Positions 61,481 through 64,000 of a stretch of 64,000 nt of DNA are shown here, in pieces. The notes beneath the pieces are model-generated. The model saw only the letters and a program-made list of their open reading frames with translations, was not told the origin of the DNA and searched no databases. Each line of letters starts with the position of its first letter. Position 1 is the stretch's first letter. Source of the DNA: Polytrichum commune (taxonomy: Eukaryota > Streptophyta > Polytrichopsida > Polytrichales > Polytrichaceae). A program made the translations under genes and the position numbers. The stretch lies in the NCBI GenBank assembly GCA_950295325.1, contig OX485807.1:23345666-23409665 (forward strand). The letters run 5' to 3'.

Positions 61481-62805
61481 CACACCTCTCCATGAGGAAT
61501 GCCCAAAACACCATGGACATAAGGGGGACTCTGGAGTGACGCCCGGGGCTTGTGGCGCCATTGGTGAGAGGGCCCAGGGCGTTGGGAACACCTCCCACCC
61601 ACGGAGACTAGGACTCATGAAGGTAATGCCATTAGCTATGCGTAGCTTATGGCGTGTGAATTTTAGAATGCTCAAGAACACCTCAATTGAAGGTGCGAGC
61701 TAGGAGATATGGCAATTTGAGTGGGGCGATGTCCTGGGGCAGTGCCCTTGGACAACAGTGACATGGGAGTGGCACCTGGGACTACCTAGGTTTGAGCAGC
61801 CATAACTTCCTTAATACTTGCCAGAATGGGGCAAGTGAGGGGTCCCTTAGAATTTACAAAAAGAGTATATGTTGATAAAGTGGTTGCTAAATAGCATCAG
61901 AGATCATGGGAAGAAGTTATGGTTGTATGTAGCTGCTAGGGGCTTCTAGTCCCAACGACTAAGGAAAAATGTTTACTTGGCCTCAATCCTTGTAGAGAGA
62001 TACAAGGTTACTTGATGGTGGGGTAGGGGCCTTGCCCAAATTCGTAGAGGCTTATATGGGTGAGGCGGCTTTGCCGATCGACCCCACCTAGAGCATACTT
62101 GGCAATTTGCTCTAGGTTGTTGTAGTGTTATTTTGGCAACACGATGATCAACTCAAAGGTGAACTTCCATGGATGGAAATCCACATTAACCATTGGCTAC
62201 TTACTAAGGGGAGAGTCCCGAATGGATGTGTAGGAGGGTTTGGTGACCAAGCCATAAGCTTGGAGGTCCACAGTCACGGGGAGGTCACTCCATTGTCAAG
62301 TTGAAAACCACGTGCAAACTTAAAAAATCTATTTTTTCTAAGTTGCATCAACAAAATGGGTCAAATTTTTATCAAAAAAAATTATGAGTACATATACATG
62401 GTATCTATTACATAGTAAAAATTGATAACCAAATTTGATAATTTGTTTTTTTCTAGAAAACATACCGTTTCTAACTAGAATGATGCAGAATTGAACTAAA
62501 ACAATTACTAGGAAAAATGGAGATGACTAAAAATTTCAAAAAATTATACAAAAGATATTATCAATGGATATGTATATATAGAAAAAATATCATAATTTTA
62601 AAAATTATCTATGGCATATAATATAGGGGTAGCAAACTTTGTTCGCACGTGGTTTTCAACTTGACAATGAAGTGACCTCCCCGTGTCCACAGTATTGGGA
62701 GCTAACCATGCATGTGCGTGGGATGTGCAAGTTAGTGCTCGTGGCACTTGCTACAGTTGGAAAGTAGTCAAGCTAAGTTAAGGAAAGCTAGCAAGGGTTG
62801 CGACA
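61481..62805. mobile_element. LTR-like direct repeat, copy B, with nested insertion
   Basis: Matches copy A at 51033-51998 in the same orientation and ends GCTAGCAAGGGTTGCGACA at 62805. Its start is eroded compared with copy A. It is lengthened by the 411-bp element at 62275-62685; without that and its 8-bp duplication it would be about 0.91 kb, close to copy A. Confidence 0.6.
62275..62685. mobile_element. Non-autonomous hAT-like element, 411 bp
   Basis: Ends CACGGGGAGGTCACTCC and inverted CACGGGGAGGTCACTTC, with ATTGTCAAGTTGAAAACCAC next. A perfect 8-bp target duplication TCCACAGT lies at 62267-62274 and 62686-62693. Near-identical in length and interior to the element at 26830-27238. Inserted inside LTR-like copy B. 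Confidence 0.93.
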
Positions 62806-63451
62806 AAAATGGCATCCCAATTTTGAAGCGCTCTAGACACAATGTGGGTAATGTTGGCAAAGAACAAAAGACCATTAAAAACGATTAAGAATTACAATTT
62901 TTTTTAACATTGTATGACAAGGCCAAGATATGTTAGGACAAGCTTGAAGTAACGGATGTTGTAAAATTGAGATATAACAGTTTTAAGAAATTACCGAATT
63001 TGGTGAAGAAGGCAAAGGATGTTGTCAGGATAGCAATGTTATGACTATCCGAATACATTATTCTACATTGCTTATTGTCCTTCAAAAACATCCATCGCCG
63101 TTGTTCTTTATGTGCAACCATTGTTATTATGGAATTTTGATTAGTTACTTGGTTTTTCTTCCTTTAGACAATTTTTTTTCCCTTTAAAGTTTTGAGGCAA
63201 AACTTCCATTTGGAGAAGTACAATTTACATACAAAATTCAACAAATAATATCATAACTTCAAAAAAAATGGCAAGGGCAATGTATCAATGCTCATGTCTA
63301 GTCCTTAGTAGGTTTTCCCTGGTTCAGCCTTATCATGGTTCTACCCTCTCCTAGTTCTATCATGTCCTACTAAAACATCCTAAACCATGTTTCTAAGAAA
63401 AAACACCCAACTCCACAACTGTGTCAACGTTTGCATCGCACTCAACTTTCA

Positions 63452-63910
63452 TCATCTTCTTATGTTTGCATTGTCTTCGTTGCGGTCCTCTCTCATTGCC
63501 TCTTCTCCCTTCATTTCTTCTTTGATCGTCTTTTCTCTCTTTGTTTTTTCTCCCTTTTCTTTTTTGGTGTCTTTTATAATAGAGTCCTCATTGTTGCTAG
63601 AAGACACACCATCTCCAACGTCTCTCACCTTGGACAGTGCATCCATGGTGCATAGTATCTGCAATGCACCAAAATCCAATGCTTCCAAGTTTGCCCCTCT
63701 CATGTCCTCCATGGTCTTAACCATGTCTGTTGGCACGGCCGTCCAATCACATGTCTAGTCCCACCATCCTAGCATGAATTAAGTACCAAAAGAATCTCTA
63801 AGTAGCATCACTCGCAAGAACGACTCTAGGGCCTTATTCCGCCTATCTTTAGAAGCCTCTAACCATAGGTTACAAAGATCATCCTCTTTGTCCAGAGCCA
63901 GCATGTCCAA
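63452..63910 (-). pseudogene. Degenerate minus-strand reading frame, unrecognised
   Basis: The minus strand reads DMLALDKEDDLCNLWLEASK and RRNKALESFLRVMLLRDS, then stops near 63780 and 63760. It resumes TDMVKTMEDMRGANLEALDF and ends in a Lys/Glu-rich tail (KKEKGEKTKREKTIKEEMKG). Amphipathic, protein-like sequence over more than 140 codons suggests a broken gene or gag-like element protein; no family recognised. The plus-strand 123-codon frame here is its shadow. Confidence 0.4.
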
Positions 63911-64000
63911 GGATGTGTTCTAGAAACAAATCCTCATATAAGAGGAGGCCAAGGCCTACATGGATGCAAACCCAATTCTCGTGCTCAAAACCTGCAAATA

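Overview
The window looks like nuclear DNA of a land plant or close streptophyte relative. The evidence is a split GARP/G2-like Myb transcription-factor gene with canonical GT-AG introns, TTTAGGG telomere-type repeats, hAT-type elements, many CT/GA microsatellites and very low gene density. Long AT-rich stretches full of decayed repeats, plus a DUF7869-type gene, would fit a fern, lycophyte, bryophyte or charophyte better than a compact seed-plant genome, but the clade is inference. No bacterial, organellar or CRISPR features were seen. All gene models below were spliced by eye.

Layout. At 143-2573 (minus) lies a five-exon G2-like Myb gene of about 300 codons whose last exon is a tandem duplicate of the end of the exon before it. 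From 2.6 to 5.4 kb is its GC-richer upstream region with microsatellites. From 5.4 to 34 kb I see no intact gene: there are diverged repeats, two non-autonomous elements with 8-bp target duplications (9567-10190, 26830-27238), a foldback element (19005-19502), a hAT transposase pseudogene (22900-24740, minus) and two tandem arrays. At 34927-38005 (minus) an apparently intact two-exon gene encodes a 983-residue DUF7869-type, possibly transposase-derived, protein.

The most unusual part is 40.1-49.1 kb (plus). A plant-style promoter (Site II TGGGCC plus telo-box), a CT-rich 5' UTR exon and a 998-nt leader intron lead into GC-rich exons, almost all joined in phase 0. They encode a ParB-like segment with the motif LIDGQHSVEA, a region resembling a permuted (beta-class) DNA methyltransferase with degenerate motifs, an acidic/disordered tail, then an FCP1/NIF-like HAD phosphatase and two further exons. 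The leader intron, three other introns and one exon carry 24 copies of a 20-bp interrupted palindrome, TTTGGGTCGNNCGACCCAAA; I find none elsewhere in the window, only decayed look-alikes at 48.9-49.1 kb. A ParB-like protein gene studded with palindromes recalls parS clusters, so self-recognition is a testable hypothesis. Three in-frame stops in the ParB-like exon and a probable frameshift before the phosphatase suggest this copy is decaying.

From 49.2 to 64 kb is repeat-derived sequence: three copies of a family with an internal (GA)n tract, an LTR-like direct repeat pair (51033-51998 and 61481-62805, the latter holding a nested element), minisatellites at 53.0-54.0 kb, a 1.9-kb non-autonomous element (54007-55911) and several degenerate unrecognised reading frames.
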